From Paralichthys olivaceus (Eukaryota; Chordata; Actinopteri; Pleuronectiformes; Paralichthyidae), in assembly GCF_024713975.1 (NCBI RefSeq), contig NC_091102.1, forward strand, positions 7,941,001-8,005,000: a stretch of 64,000 bases of DNA, written 5' to 3'. A program made the translations under genes and the position numbers. Positions 19,953 to 30,680 of the stretch are shown here, one piece after another. A model generated the notes under the pieces. It worked only from the letters and a program-made list of their open reading frames with translations, did no database searches and was not told where the DNA came from. Position 1 is the stretch's first letter; every line of letters starts with the position of its first letter.

Positions 19953-22900
19953 ATCCTGAAGAAACAGGAGCCATCTTCACATTTGGAAAGAGCAGCTTTG
20001 CAGACAGTATATTCTGGTTAAAGAATGACCATCCAGTGCATATGTCTGGGGGTGGGGAGCACACGGCTGTCATCACAGGTACAAAGTACTTCTTTAAATA
20101 AATACAAACCATGCTTCCTTGTGGATAAAGAGTCATTTTCTGCAGCCAAGTCAAACTTTCATGTCTCTTGTGATTGTGCAGACAGTGGGAGGATCCTCAT
20201 GTTTGGTGCCAACACCTGCGGCCAACTGGGGCTGGGAGTTAAACCTGCCTCCAGCAAACCTGCCTCTGTGAGAGGTGCGTTACTTCACATTAGGAGTGTA
20301 ACTACAATAAGCGGAATTATTTCCTGATTAATTCCTTAATCAACATTGAAATGCCCGAGGTGACAACTCTGAATCACTTAACAGTCCACAACGTATGACA
20401 AAGAAAATCAGCAAAACCTCACAAATGACTTGTTGAAATGAACGATTATTTGAATATTAGCTTATAGGTATGTTTAAAGCAATAATTCAATATTGCTTTT
20501 GATTAATTTTGTCATCTTACTAACAAATTACTTACATTTTAACTGCAATTTCTTCCTTTTTAGCCTTAAAGTCTGAGACGGTGAAGCTTGTAGCTTGTGG
20601 GAGAGATCACACAATTGTCTGCACATGTAAGATCAATAATGACCAAATGGTGAATAGTTTGTGCTCGGTGGTTGTTCTCGTGTTGAACGAGGTTGTGCAT
20701 GTTTTCAGTGCAGGGTTGTGTGTACGGTTCTGGCAGTAACCAGGAGGGCCAGCTCGGTTTGGGTCACTGCAGCAACACGACATCCTTCACCCTGCTGCCT
20801 TCCTTCTGTGACCATGCCCCTGTGAGGATGCTCTCTGCAGGGTGCAACACCTCAGCTGCCTTAACAGGTTTGAGGAATCTATGTAGCGTGTCTCTGCTGC
20901 ACATCGTCCAATCTGAGTGTGTGTGTGTGTCGTTGTCGTACAATGTTTCTGTGTGTTGGCAGAGGACGGGAGGCTGTTCATGTGGGGAGACAACTCCGTG
21001 GGTCAGATTGGTTTGGGGGACGTGGGATCAGCAGCAGAACCCAGAGAGGTGGATGTTGGAGAAGCGGTGGTGTGGGTCTCCTGTGGATACCACCACTCAG
21101 CATTTGTCACAGGTACAACACAAACACAGCACAAGACCCACTCCTCAATCATAAAACAATAGAGATTTAAATAGGCAGTTCATCTTAAAAGATACAGTAA
21201 GTTTAAGACTTTTTGTGTCAGACACCTCGAACATGATTCCTCGTGTTGGGACTGTTGTGTTGGTTTCCAGTGGATGGAGGTCTTTACACGTTTGGTGAAA
21301 GTGCGAATGGACGTCTTGGTCTCCAGACAGAGCAGCTCGCCAATCACAGAGTCCCCCAGCGGGTGCAAGGAATTCTGGGTCGCGTCATCCAGGTGTCCTG
21401 TGGAGGGGAGCACACTGCAGCACTCACTGGTAGGTGTTAAAATCATTATTTTTAACGTACTCCTCTGTTTGAACTAAAACACAAACATTTCACCTCCAGG
21501 TCCTTTACTGACTGTAGTAAAGGTAATGATATCAGTGTAGAAATACTCCATTGTATGTTTTGAAAGTTTTATCCAAGTAAAAGTACATTATCAGTAAAGT
21601 CAAGTAAAATCAATTATCAGATATATTTGAATTATTTTGTAGGAAAGTTCTATTTTGTCTCAAATAAGTGACAAAATCTTCCAGTTTATATTTAAATTAT
21701 TTCAACCTGTGGCCGACACAAGTGAAACTGTGTCATGGACATTTCAGAAATAACAAAAAATCTAAATCTAAGAAATAACTCAATCACTCAGATAAATGTA
21801 GTGGTGTAAAAAATAACTATACTTCTTTGTGCAATGTAGTGGAGTATGAGTATCATATGATGGAAAGAAGCAAGTTAATAAAAGATAAAGATCAAATATT
21901 TACAGTTACTGAGCACCACTGGTGTTAACCGTATATAACCAGTATGGCCTGTTTGTCTGTGTCTCTGCCAGAGGAGAGCGTGTGCACGTTCGGCAGGGGT
22001 CAGTACGGTCAGCTGGGCCATGGAACGTTTCTGTTTGAGGTCGATTTGCCAAAACCACTGGAGCACTTTTCTACCAGCGGCATCAGACACATCTCTTGTG
22101 GAGGAAACCACACTGCTGTGATCACTGGTAAGATTGTTCTAGTCATCATCAGTAAAGCCTGTTCACCGTTGTGGTTGTCCATGCATGTTTTAAATACTTT
22201 ACATTTTACTCAAGGCTTCAAAATAATGATTTTTTTGTACTTCAAACTATGAAAAACAGTAAATATTTTTAATCTGAGAAATAATCACTCTTTTCCATTT
22301 TTTGTAAATTTTTAGTTTTTTGACAAATGGATGAAACGTATTATTCCAACACAACAACAGTTACATGATGATAACATGAGGCAGCAGAGATTAAACACAA
22401 CCTTTAAACCTTGTTCCATGTAATTTTCCCTCCTCTGCAGAAAACGGGCTGCTCTACACATTCGGTGACGGTCGTCATGGAAAACTGGGGTCAGGGGAGG
22501 AGAACTTCACAAACCAGTTCAGCCCAACACTTTGTTCACGTTTTCTCAAACACAACGTTCAGTTAGTAAGTGGATTGATTCATCTGTAGCTCCAAACTAT
22601 GTTTTAGCCAAACAATTACCTGTGTCTGAAAGCAAATCAGTCTGAGTGGTTGTTAGGTTAGATTAGAGGACTTATACGGCACACGGTTATAAACTCCGTG
22701 TGTTTTCCTACGTTCAGGTGTCCTGCGGTTGTGACCACATGCTGGTGCTGGCTGCACCCAGACCACCAGAGAGCCAGGAGGTGGTGGTGCCAGAGAAGGA
22801 TGTCGAGGTCAATGACAACTTGTTGCGTTCAGAAATGCTCCTGTTAGACACTTTGACAGATCCAACTCAACTGGTCCCAAAGTCGGCCTTCGCTGCTCGA

Positions 22901-25900
22901 GCTCGCCGCAGAGAAAAAGTGAGAACCTGCACTGATACTTCTAATTCTAACAGTCTCTATTTCAACAACTGCTCATCTGATTGACCTCAGACTTTGTGGA
23001 TGTATCCCTAAAAATCTAAGGAAGCTTAGTTTCGACTGTAACATTTTTTAAATGAGAGGAAAAAATATGATATAACAAATACATTATTTATGCCTTAGTG
23101 GTTTCCCATCATTCTTTGGCTGATGTGATGATGAAAAAGATATTTAACTGTCTTTCATGTGGTATTAAAAATGAACAGTCCCTTGAGTCTCCTGCTCAAA
23201 TCCTGGATTAAAAAAAAAAAGTTTTAACCTCAGATAATTGTAATCATTGTTTAAATCCAGTAGGGGACAGTGCTGCACCAACATGTGCCTCTACTGTAGT
23301 GCCACTAGCTTACCAGGTGGAGGAGCTCCATAGATTTAAACCTTGAGCTCAGTAATGATTATTTTTGCTGTTTCCCTCCTCTTGTGTTTCAGGAGAGCTC
23401 AGTGGATCTGTTTGGGGAAATGTTCCAGAACCTCCCACGTTTGAACTCTGACTTCCTCAATGCCTCCTGGCAAACTTCCAGAAACATCTTAACCCCCAGA
23501 ACACGTTCAAAGGACGTGACTGCCCCTTCGTCACCCCCCAAACCCCTGTCAGATGTAAAACCAAGCCCACCACTCTCACCAGCACCTCTGTCTGAATCCT
23601 CCAAGCCATCGAGTTCACATTCTCAATCATTGCTTCAGAGTAAATCCCATGGAGTCGCCTCATCAACGTCTGAACCCAGAGACTTTCACTCTTCCTTACT
23701 GTTGCCAAAGTCCATAACCAAACGTAACCCTAACGTCCCGTTCCCAAAGAGGATTGGAAGAAATAGAGTCCGACACATGTCGAGTGCTAAAAAGGTCTTA
23801 AACAGCAGGATGTCATCACACAGCACTCATGTTCCCACTACAGGTCTCAGAGAGAGTGAAGGCCTCGCCTCATCACAAACAGGTATATCACACCTGTGCT
23901 TGTTGGAGATCCATGTAAATCCAAAAAGGAATATTAGATATTACAGCTGTTAAACACATTCTTGTCTTCTTCTTTCAGAGGGAGAAAATGTTCAGAGACA
24001 AGTGATCAGTGAAGATTTGCAGAAGAGAAGAGAAGTCGACTCTGATATTTCGCCAGATACGGTGAGAGGGAGAAAATACAAATTGAATAAAACATATATA
24101 TACAGTGTTAGAATATATAGCGTGGACTGCATAGCACTTAAGCCGTGCACAGGCAGAATGAATATTGCAGTTAGGAGAGTTAAACCAGAGTTAAAGTGCA
24201 GTTCATAATGATGTGTGTAGCACATTGTTCATAGTTGGACGTTACTTTCCTCTGTAGGCTTCTTGGTTGTGGTTTAAGTTGTGTGCACTCCAGGGCAGGA
24301 AGAGGCAATGTTGAACACTCACTGGGTTTTCCAAGAAATGTGCATAGCTCAGCAAACATGCTGCATGTGTGAGTGTGTGAGTGTGTGTGTTTGTGTGTGT
24401 GTGTGTCTCTGCAGGCTGTGTGTTTGCGTGGTTTAGTGTCTCAATTTTTCACATTCATTTCCATGAATCACTAACAATAGTTTGGATTGATTCTACTAAT
24501 AAACAAATGTTGTTGGGCTACACACCCAGACACACACACACACACACACAATGCTTTGGAAGAGTTGGCAGGAACTTCACCACATCTCATCATTGTTTCC
24601 ACTGCCAGGGATGAAGCAAGCTGTGGAGTAATGTATGAACATGTGGTGCTCAGTAACTCCTTCCTCTCTTGGCTGTAGTTTTAAAAAGTCCAGGGGTTTT
24701 ATTAATAACTCGTACTCATACTCACGTGCTTCACATGAGGATAAAACAATAGAATTATGTACCAACTACAATGAAAACGTGACTCACATGATGGTATTTT
24801 CTTTTCTACTTATATAATTGGAAACCTGACACCATTCACACACACATTCATACAGTGCATCTATGGGCAGGAGCTTTTTACTATGAGCAGTAATTTGGGA
24901 TTCAGTCTCTTGCCGAAGACTGGGATTGAACCGGCGACCTTCTTGTTAGAGAACCGCTCTGTCAAATATTTTAAATCTCTTTTAGTTCCGTTATTGGTCT
25001 CCACTGGCCACTGAGGGAAATAATTGTCTCTGTCGCTGCTATTCTCCACTTTATTCACCAGACAGTCTGTACCTGCATCTGTTTGGTGCTGAGCATTTAG
25101 TGCACAGTGGATTTTTTAGAGCTTTTTCAGCTTCAGTGGCGGCTGGAAACGATATAGAGCGAGGTTATCAGAGTGACTGAGGCATTCTGCCAGCTCCAGC
25201 CATAGACTGCAGATACAAAGGCTCCATCCATCTGGCCATGCTGGAGGACTTTTTGGTTTATCACACCTTTGTGAGTATTAACTCTCAAGACTTTGTGAGT
25301 GGTAGTTTCACAAACACTCAACCTTCCCTGTCTGGCCCACACAATCCTTCCAGATCATATTTTCTTTTCACCTGTTCTGATTAATGGTTTGAACTTTGAA
25401 CAGGAGCTCTTGACCTGTAACTGCACGAGGAGAGGGATCATACTGCTGCCACATGATTGGCTGATTAAATAAGAATAGGAAAGTCTACATATGAAGTGTT
25501 CAGGGAGTGTAAAGCTCTGTAAAGCCAAGAGGGATTCAGCTGATATGTTACATTGAGTGACTCCTTTTACATTGTCACATTGTTTCCATGTTGTCATGAC
25601 ACATTATTATTAATATTTTAAAACAAGTGAAAAAAATGCATAAGGTATTTTTCATTACATTAAAATGTTAGGGACTTAGTTTAGTACTTTTAGTGATTAA
25701 ATAGGTTTAAAATTGCATCATATTTTAAAAACTGCTCCTATGTTTTGAATGTTAAATTGTAATTTGCAAGTAATTTAAAGTGTCAAAAAAATTTTGGGAG
25801 TCTAAAGTTGATATTACCCTCAGAAATGTAGTGAAGTGTCGTATTTATAAAGTTGCATCCATTTGAAATGCTGAAATAAAAGAAACTCAATATTATATAC

Positions 25901-28900
25901 AGTAGTACTTCAGTGAGTGTACCTCTCTTTTGCTCTTGTGTGTAAGCCTTGGTGTGTGACACAGAAATAATCTAGCGAGGTACAAATGATAATTATATGA
26001 AAGAGTGTTCATGAGTTATTGAAGTTCCAAACAACTTATGGTGCTTGAGAAGCTGCTGCGACTGATTACACATCACCTCACTGACCCCAAATCAACCACC
26101 ATCTGTTGATCTCCACTATAAATGGAAAAAATAAGGAGTCCTCTAGTTTTCTCCACCGTTACCATGGTTTCCTCTCATGCCCACATCTGTGTTCAAACCT
26201 GGCGACAGATTAGTTGATGACTGATTTGTTATGTGTGCCCACCGTGAACATATGTCCTGGGATATTCTGGGTACGATAATTGAAATCTACATAAAAGGTC
26301 ATGATTTCCCTCCAACTTTTTAGACCACCTCCTTTACAATTATACTGAACAGTTAATCTCAAAATACAAAATAATGTATTTTTGTGTTGTTGCTGACATG
26401 ATGATGTATATTCACTGTTATACTAAAAATATTTTTTTTTTAAATAATGTTAATGAATAACATCCATGTCTGAAATGATACAGTCAGATGGAATTTGGCA
26501 GTAAAATGTCATAATAACATGTGCAGTCACATTGATTACAGGTCTGTTCTGTGCTTCTACAACTTGTTTTTTAAGTCAGCATATGACCTTTTTCTTCTTG
26601 TTTTATTTTTAATTTCACATTTTACCAAATCTCTGCTTTCTCTTCGATTTATTTCAGGAAAAGAAAAAGGGCCGAGCTCTCAGAAGAACAACAAAAGACG
26701 ACGCTGCGTTTTCTGAGCAGCTCCAGTCCGAAGGGAAAACAGACCAAATTTCTCACAGGGCCTTCCCCGCTGAGCTTCTGAAAGGCTTCAGCTCTTTAAA
26801 GAAAGACGACTCTGCAACAAAGAAAAAGAACCACAAAGTCACATCCAAAGGAAAAGAGAACATCACAAAGCAGCCCAATAAAATAAAAAATCAAGACGAG
26901 GAAAAGGCACTAAAGGAGCTCTACCATGTTAAATCCACAAAACACAGTAAGAACAATTCATCTGAGTTAAATAAAAAAACTCCACAATCTATTCATCTGA
27001 CTAAAGTACGTCAGAGAGCAACTGAAATTAAGGAAAGTGGCAGGAAAAGTAGAAATCTGCAAGAAGTCCACATTAACCAGGGGGATGTGACAGAATTGAT
27101 AGGGACACCAAAACAAGAGGAAGCTCAATCGTCAGCTTTGGACAAGACGTCTCCTGTTATCAAGGCCAGAGAAGGACATGAAACAAACAGCATGTCCTTC
27201 CAAAGAGGAAGTTCAAATATCAGGGGAAATACTGCAGAGGAAGACGTCAAACGAGCACAAATCAAAAGAACAGACATCAAACCGACCCCAACGAGAGATG
27301 TGCACAAGGTTAAATCTGCAGCAGGAAAAGGTCAAAGTAAAAAACTGTCACCAGTGAAAAAAGGAAATGTAGCTGTCACCACCCCTGAGAAAGCGCGTGT
27401 GACGTCTACACCTGTGAAAGTCAAAGAGAAGCAACAACCGCTCAAGAGTAAACATGTCGAAAATAATGCAGTTCAAAGTGGAAGTGAAGGACCCGGTGCA
27501 GAAAGATCTATCAATAGCACGGATCGGAGAATAAAAGGTAAACCCGCAGACGAGCAGAAGTTACCTGATAAAAAGGAAGAAAAGGAAAAGACTGGGTTGG
27601 ATGAAGGAGAGGAAATCAAGGATAAAGGTGAAGCAGACACTAAGGATAATACAGGGGCCAAATTCCAGCAGGCCTCTGAACCTGCTGATAGAGATCTGCT
27701 CGTTTCACAGAGAGAAAACAAGGAATCGGAGGATGAAGCAATGTTGGCACAAATTCTGAATAATGCAGCCGCTGTTCTTCCGGCTGTTGGGATGGTAGGT
27801 GCAGCGGTGGAGGTCCTAGGTGAGGCAGTGACAAGGCTACAGGCCGACAGCGACACGGCCGTCTCTACACCGACCAGGGTGTCCAATAGAGGGAAACAGT
27901 TCACAAAGCAAAGTGCGATTAGGCAGCTTTCCTTCGCCTCGACATTGTCTTCAACAGAATCGTCACATCAAGAAGACGAAAACACAAAGAAACACGCTGA
28001 AGTCAGTGTCCCGTTTAAACCTCGGAATAGAGTTCATGAAGATGATCGTGATCCGTCTGAGCATGAGGAGGTGAAAAGTGACACGTCCAAGCAGACAAAG
28101 GTTGAAGACTTCTCACAAACAGAGGAGAACAAGAACAGAAGTACACAACTCAATACTTCCCAGCAAGACCATGAAGAGGGGGAGGATGAAGATCAGGAAA
28201 CCTCCAAGGTCTCCAGAGAAGATGTAGGAGAAGAGGATGAGAGTAAAAAGGGTGAAGACAGAGATACTGAAGATGAGAAGGGAGAGGGAGAGAGTGTAAG
28301 CAATGTGGAAAACAAAGAGGAAGAAGAGGAGGAGGATGGAGGAAAAAGCAGCAATGACAAAGAGGATGAAGCAGAGAGTGTTTCTGGAGAGGGTGAGCCA
28401 GAGGGAGATGGTGAATCTGAGGAAGAAGAGGCTGAGGAGGAAACAAACTCTAGCAGTGAGGAAGAGGATAAAGGAAGTGAGATGAACAATAGAACAGAGA
28501 TTGAAGAGGAGGAAGAAGGAGAAGAGGAAGAAAGCAGTGAAGAGATGGGTGAGGGAGGGAGTGAGTGCGAAGCAGATGAAGAGGAGGAGGAAGGAAGTGA
28601 AGAGTGCAGTAAAGAAGAGCGTGAAGAGGAAGAGGATGAAAGTGAGGTGATTGAGGATGAAGAAGATGAAAGTGGTGAAGAGTTGGGGAGCACAACAGGC
28701 AGCAAGAGTGAAGAGGAAGAAGAGGAGGAGGAGGAGAGAGAGGGAAGTGACACTGCAGAGTCTGGAGGAAGTGATGAAGTGGAAGATGAAGAAGAAGAGA
28801 ATGAGGTAGAGGAAGAGGGTGAAACTGAGGAGCAAAAAGACGATCAAGATTCCACTGAAAGTGAGGATGAGGAGAGAGACTCAGAAGATGAAGAGTCAGA

Positions 28901-30680
28901 TGAGAGCGAAGGAGAGGAGGAAAATGATGAGACCCAGGATGAAGTGAGTGTTGAGATTGGAGAGGAGGAAGAAGAGGACAACGGGGGTGATGAAGAGGAG
29001 GAGGAGCAAGATAAAAAAAGGGAAAAAGAAGATGAGGAGTGTGAGGAAGAGGAGTTGTCAGATGAGGGGGAAAGTGAAAGAGAGGAGGAAAGAGAGGATG
29101 TTACAGTGGATGAAGAAGAAGAGGGCGAGGAAGAGGTTGCAGAGGGGGAAGATGAAGGGGAGGAGGAGAAAATAAAGAAAAAAGAGAAAAGTATGGAGGG
29201 TAACAAAAAGGCTAGGGCAGAGACTGAGGAAGAGGAGGAGGAAGGGGATGATGAAGAGGATGGTGAGGAAGAAGAGAATAAAACAAAGGTTAATCCGACA
29301 ACAGAAGTGAGAATTAAAAATCTGAGACAGGAACAATGTGAACAAAAGAAAGATCATGAAACTCAGGAAAAAGAGGATGAGGAAGATATCGATGAAGGGG
29401 GAGAAGAAGCGGGTGAGGAAGAACAGGAGGAAAAAAAAGAGGGTCTGGGAAGAGGAAAGGTTGCTAAAGCGGCTGAGGACAAACATGAGAGTGAGGAGGA
29501 GGAAGGAGAAGATGAGGAGGAAGAGGAAGAAGAGGAAGAAGAGGAAGAAGGAAAAGAAGAAGGAGAGGAGGAGGAACAGGAGGGTAGGGAAAGAGGCAGG
29601 GTTGCAAAGGCAGCTGAGGACGAACATGAGAGTGAGGAGGATGAAGAAGAGATGGAAGAAGAACATGAGGAGGAAGGGGAAGAAGAGGAGGAAGGGGAAG
29701 AAGAAGAGGAAGGAAAAGAAGAAGGAGAGGAGGAGGAGGAACAAGAGGTTCGGGAAAGAGGCAGGGTTGCAAAGGTGGCTGAAGACGAACATGAGAGTGA
29801 GGAGGATGAAGAAGAGGAGGAAGGAGAAGATAAGGAGGAAGGGGAAGAAGAGGAGGAAGGAAAAGAAGAAGGAGAGGAGGAGGAGGAGGAACAAGAGGGT
29901 CGGGATAGAGGCAGGGTTGCAAAGGTGGCTGAGGACGAACATGAGAGTGAGGAGAGTAAAGAAGAGGAGGAAGGAGAAGATGAGGAGGAAGGAAAAGATG
30001 AAGGAGAGGAGGAGGAACTAGAGGGTCGGGAAAGAGGAAGGGTTGCAAAGGCAGCTGAGGACGAACATGAGAGTGAGGAGGGTAAAGAAGAGGAGGAAGG
30101 AGAAGATGAGGAGGAAGGAAAAGATGAAGGAGAGGAGGAAGGAAAAGATGAGGAGGAAGGGGAAGATGAGGAGGAAGGGGAAGGTGAGGAGGAAGGAAAA
30201 GATGAGGAGGAAGGGGAAGATGAGGAGGAAGGGGAAGAAGAGGAGGAAGGAGAAGAAGAAGGTGAGGAGGAACAAGAGGGTCGGGAAAGAGGAAGGGTTT
30301 CAAAGGCAGCTGAAGACGAACATGAGAGTGAGGAGGATGAAGAAGAGGAGGAAGGAGAAGATGAGGAGGAAGGGGAAGAAGAGGAGAAAGGAAAAGATGA
30401 GGAGGAAGGGGAAGATGAGGAGGAAGGGGAAGAAGAGGAGGAAGGAGAAGAAGGAGAAGCAGAGGAGGAGGAAGAAGAGGAGGGAGATGAAGAGGAAGAA
30501 GAAACAGAAACCAAAAGAAAGGACACACAGAAGTTGCCTCCCGACAGAAAAGAGAAGCAACAGAGAGAAAAACCAGAACCAGCTCCGAGGACGAGGCAGA
30601 GAACTGCAGGAGAGAAGAACCCAGAGGAGGAGCAGAAGTTCTGGAACAATGTTCTCCCACAGTACCTGGACCTGCAGTGA
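19513..30680 (+). CDS. rpgr: Retinitis pigmentosa GTPase regulator, ORF15-type isoform
   Basis: Thirteen exons: 19513-19543, 19962-20078, 20182-20274, 20564-20626, 20709-20867, 20963-21112, 21271-21429, 21972-22127, 22441-22565, 22718-22918, 23393-23882, 23979-24061, 26658-30680 (TGA). Total 5,850 nt, 1,949 residues. Exons 2-10 encode an RCC1-like seven-bladed propeller (about 11-365) with repeated motifs ([65 protein letters not shown]). A Ser/Pro-rich linker follows, then the giant exon with a Lys-rich part, a Glu-rich part and the conserved C-terminus [14 protein letters not shown]. In known biology RPGR sits at the photoreceptor connecting cilium, binds RPGRIP1 and PDE6D through the propeller, and has its Glu-Gly ORF15 region polyglutamylated by TTLL5. 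No CAAX-bearing terminal exon was found. Human RPGR-ORF15 is 1,152 residues, so this one is much longer. Confidence 0.97.
19709..19798. repeat. 48-bp-period tandem duplication in rpgr intron 1
   Basis: GCAGTCAGTCAGAC...GTGCTGCCTTCAGGGCCTGTG appears at 19711 and again at 19759 with one substitution inside the shared part. It is intronic and short, and explains a spurious open frame there. Confidence 0.8.
19882..19950 (+). repeat. (TG)n tract immediately 5' of rpgr exon 2
   Basis: A pure TG run of about 34 units ends 11 nt before the exon 2 acceptor (CTGAAG|AA ACA GGA GCC). There is almost no ordinary pyrimidine tract, so the TG run occupies the place where the splicing tract should be. The acceptor ACAG six bases on is an in-frame alternative. 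Confidence 0.85.
24062..26657 (+). other. rpgr: rpgr intron 12 (2.6 kb), holds degenerate repeats
   Basis: The intron between exon 12 and the ORF15 exon has no supported exon. It contains short (TG)n and (CA)n runs near 24380-24410 and 24530-24550. A degenerate interspersed repeat lies at about 24850-25200 (TTGAACCGGCGACCTTCT, then CAGTGGATTTTTTAGAGCTTTTTCAGC), related in part to sequence near 58600-58740. Confidence 0.6.
26658..30680 (+). other. rpgr: rpgr terminal ORF15-like exon (1,340 codons)
   Basis: A single open exon after acceptor TTTCAG (26652-26657), in phase 0 with exon 12. Residues about 610-1100 are Lys/Ser/Thr-rich and of ordinary complexity. Residues about 1107-1893 are almost entirely Glu with Gly, Asp, Ser and Lys. 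The last about 55 residues are basic, then end in the conserved [13 protein letters not shown]. The plus strand is nearly pure purine from about 28,150 to 30,500. Vertebrate ORF15 exons share this architecture, and in human the equivalent is the RPGR mutation hotspot. Because repeats this pure mis-assemble easily, the exact repeat number is uncertain although the frame is intact. Confidence 0.95.
29440..30480 (+). repeat. Tandem acidic modules inside rpgr ORF15
   Basis: Six modules, each opening with a basic block like [19 protein letters not shown] and continuing with Glu-Gly-Asp filler such as [11 protein letters not shown], start near 29446, 29590, 29746, 29902, 30031 and 30280. The basic blocks are near-identical ([36 protein letters not shown]), while filler length varies, which points to recent unequal duplication. 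Confidence 0.85.

Noticed and set aside
24487-24817. Small plus-strand frames in rpgr intron 12 as extra rpgr exons
   Set aside because: No acceptor-donor pair keeps phase with exon 12 and the ORF15 exon, and the peptides are not Glu/Lys-rich like the flanking coding sequence.
28113-30660. Long open frames on the minus strand (for example 29363-30649, 428 codons; 29464-30660, 398 codons) and in other plus frames
   Set aside because: They are the reverse or shifted readings of the purine-rich rpgr ORF15 exon and give only Ser, Leu, Phe or Pro (minus) or Lys/Arg (plus) low-complexity peptides. Stop codons are simply rare in such sequence.
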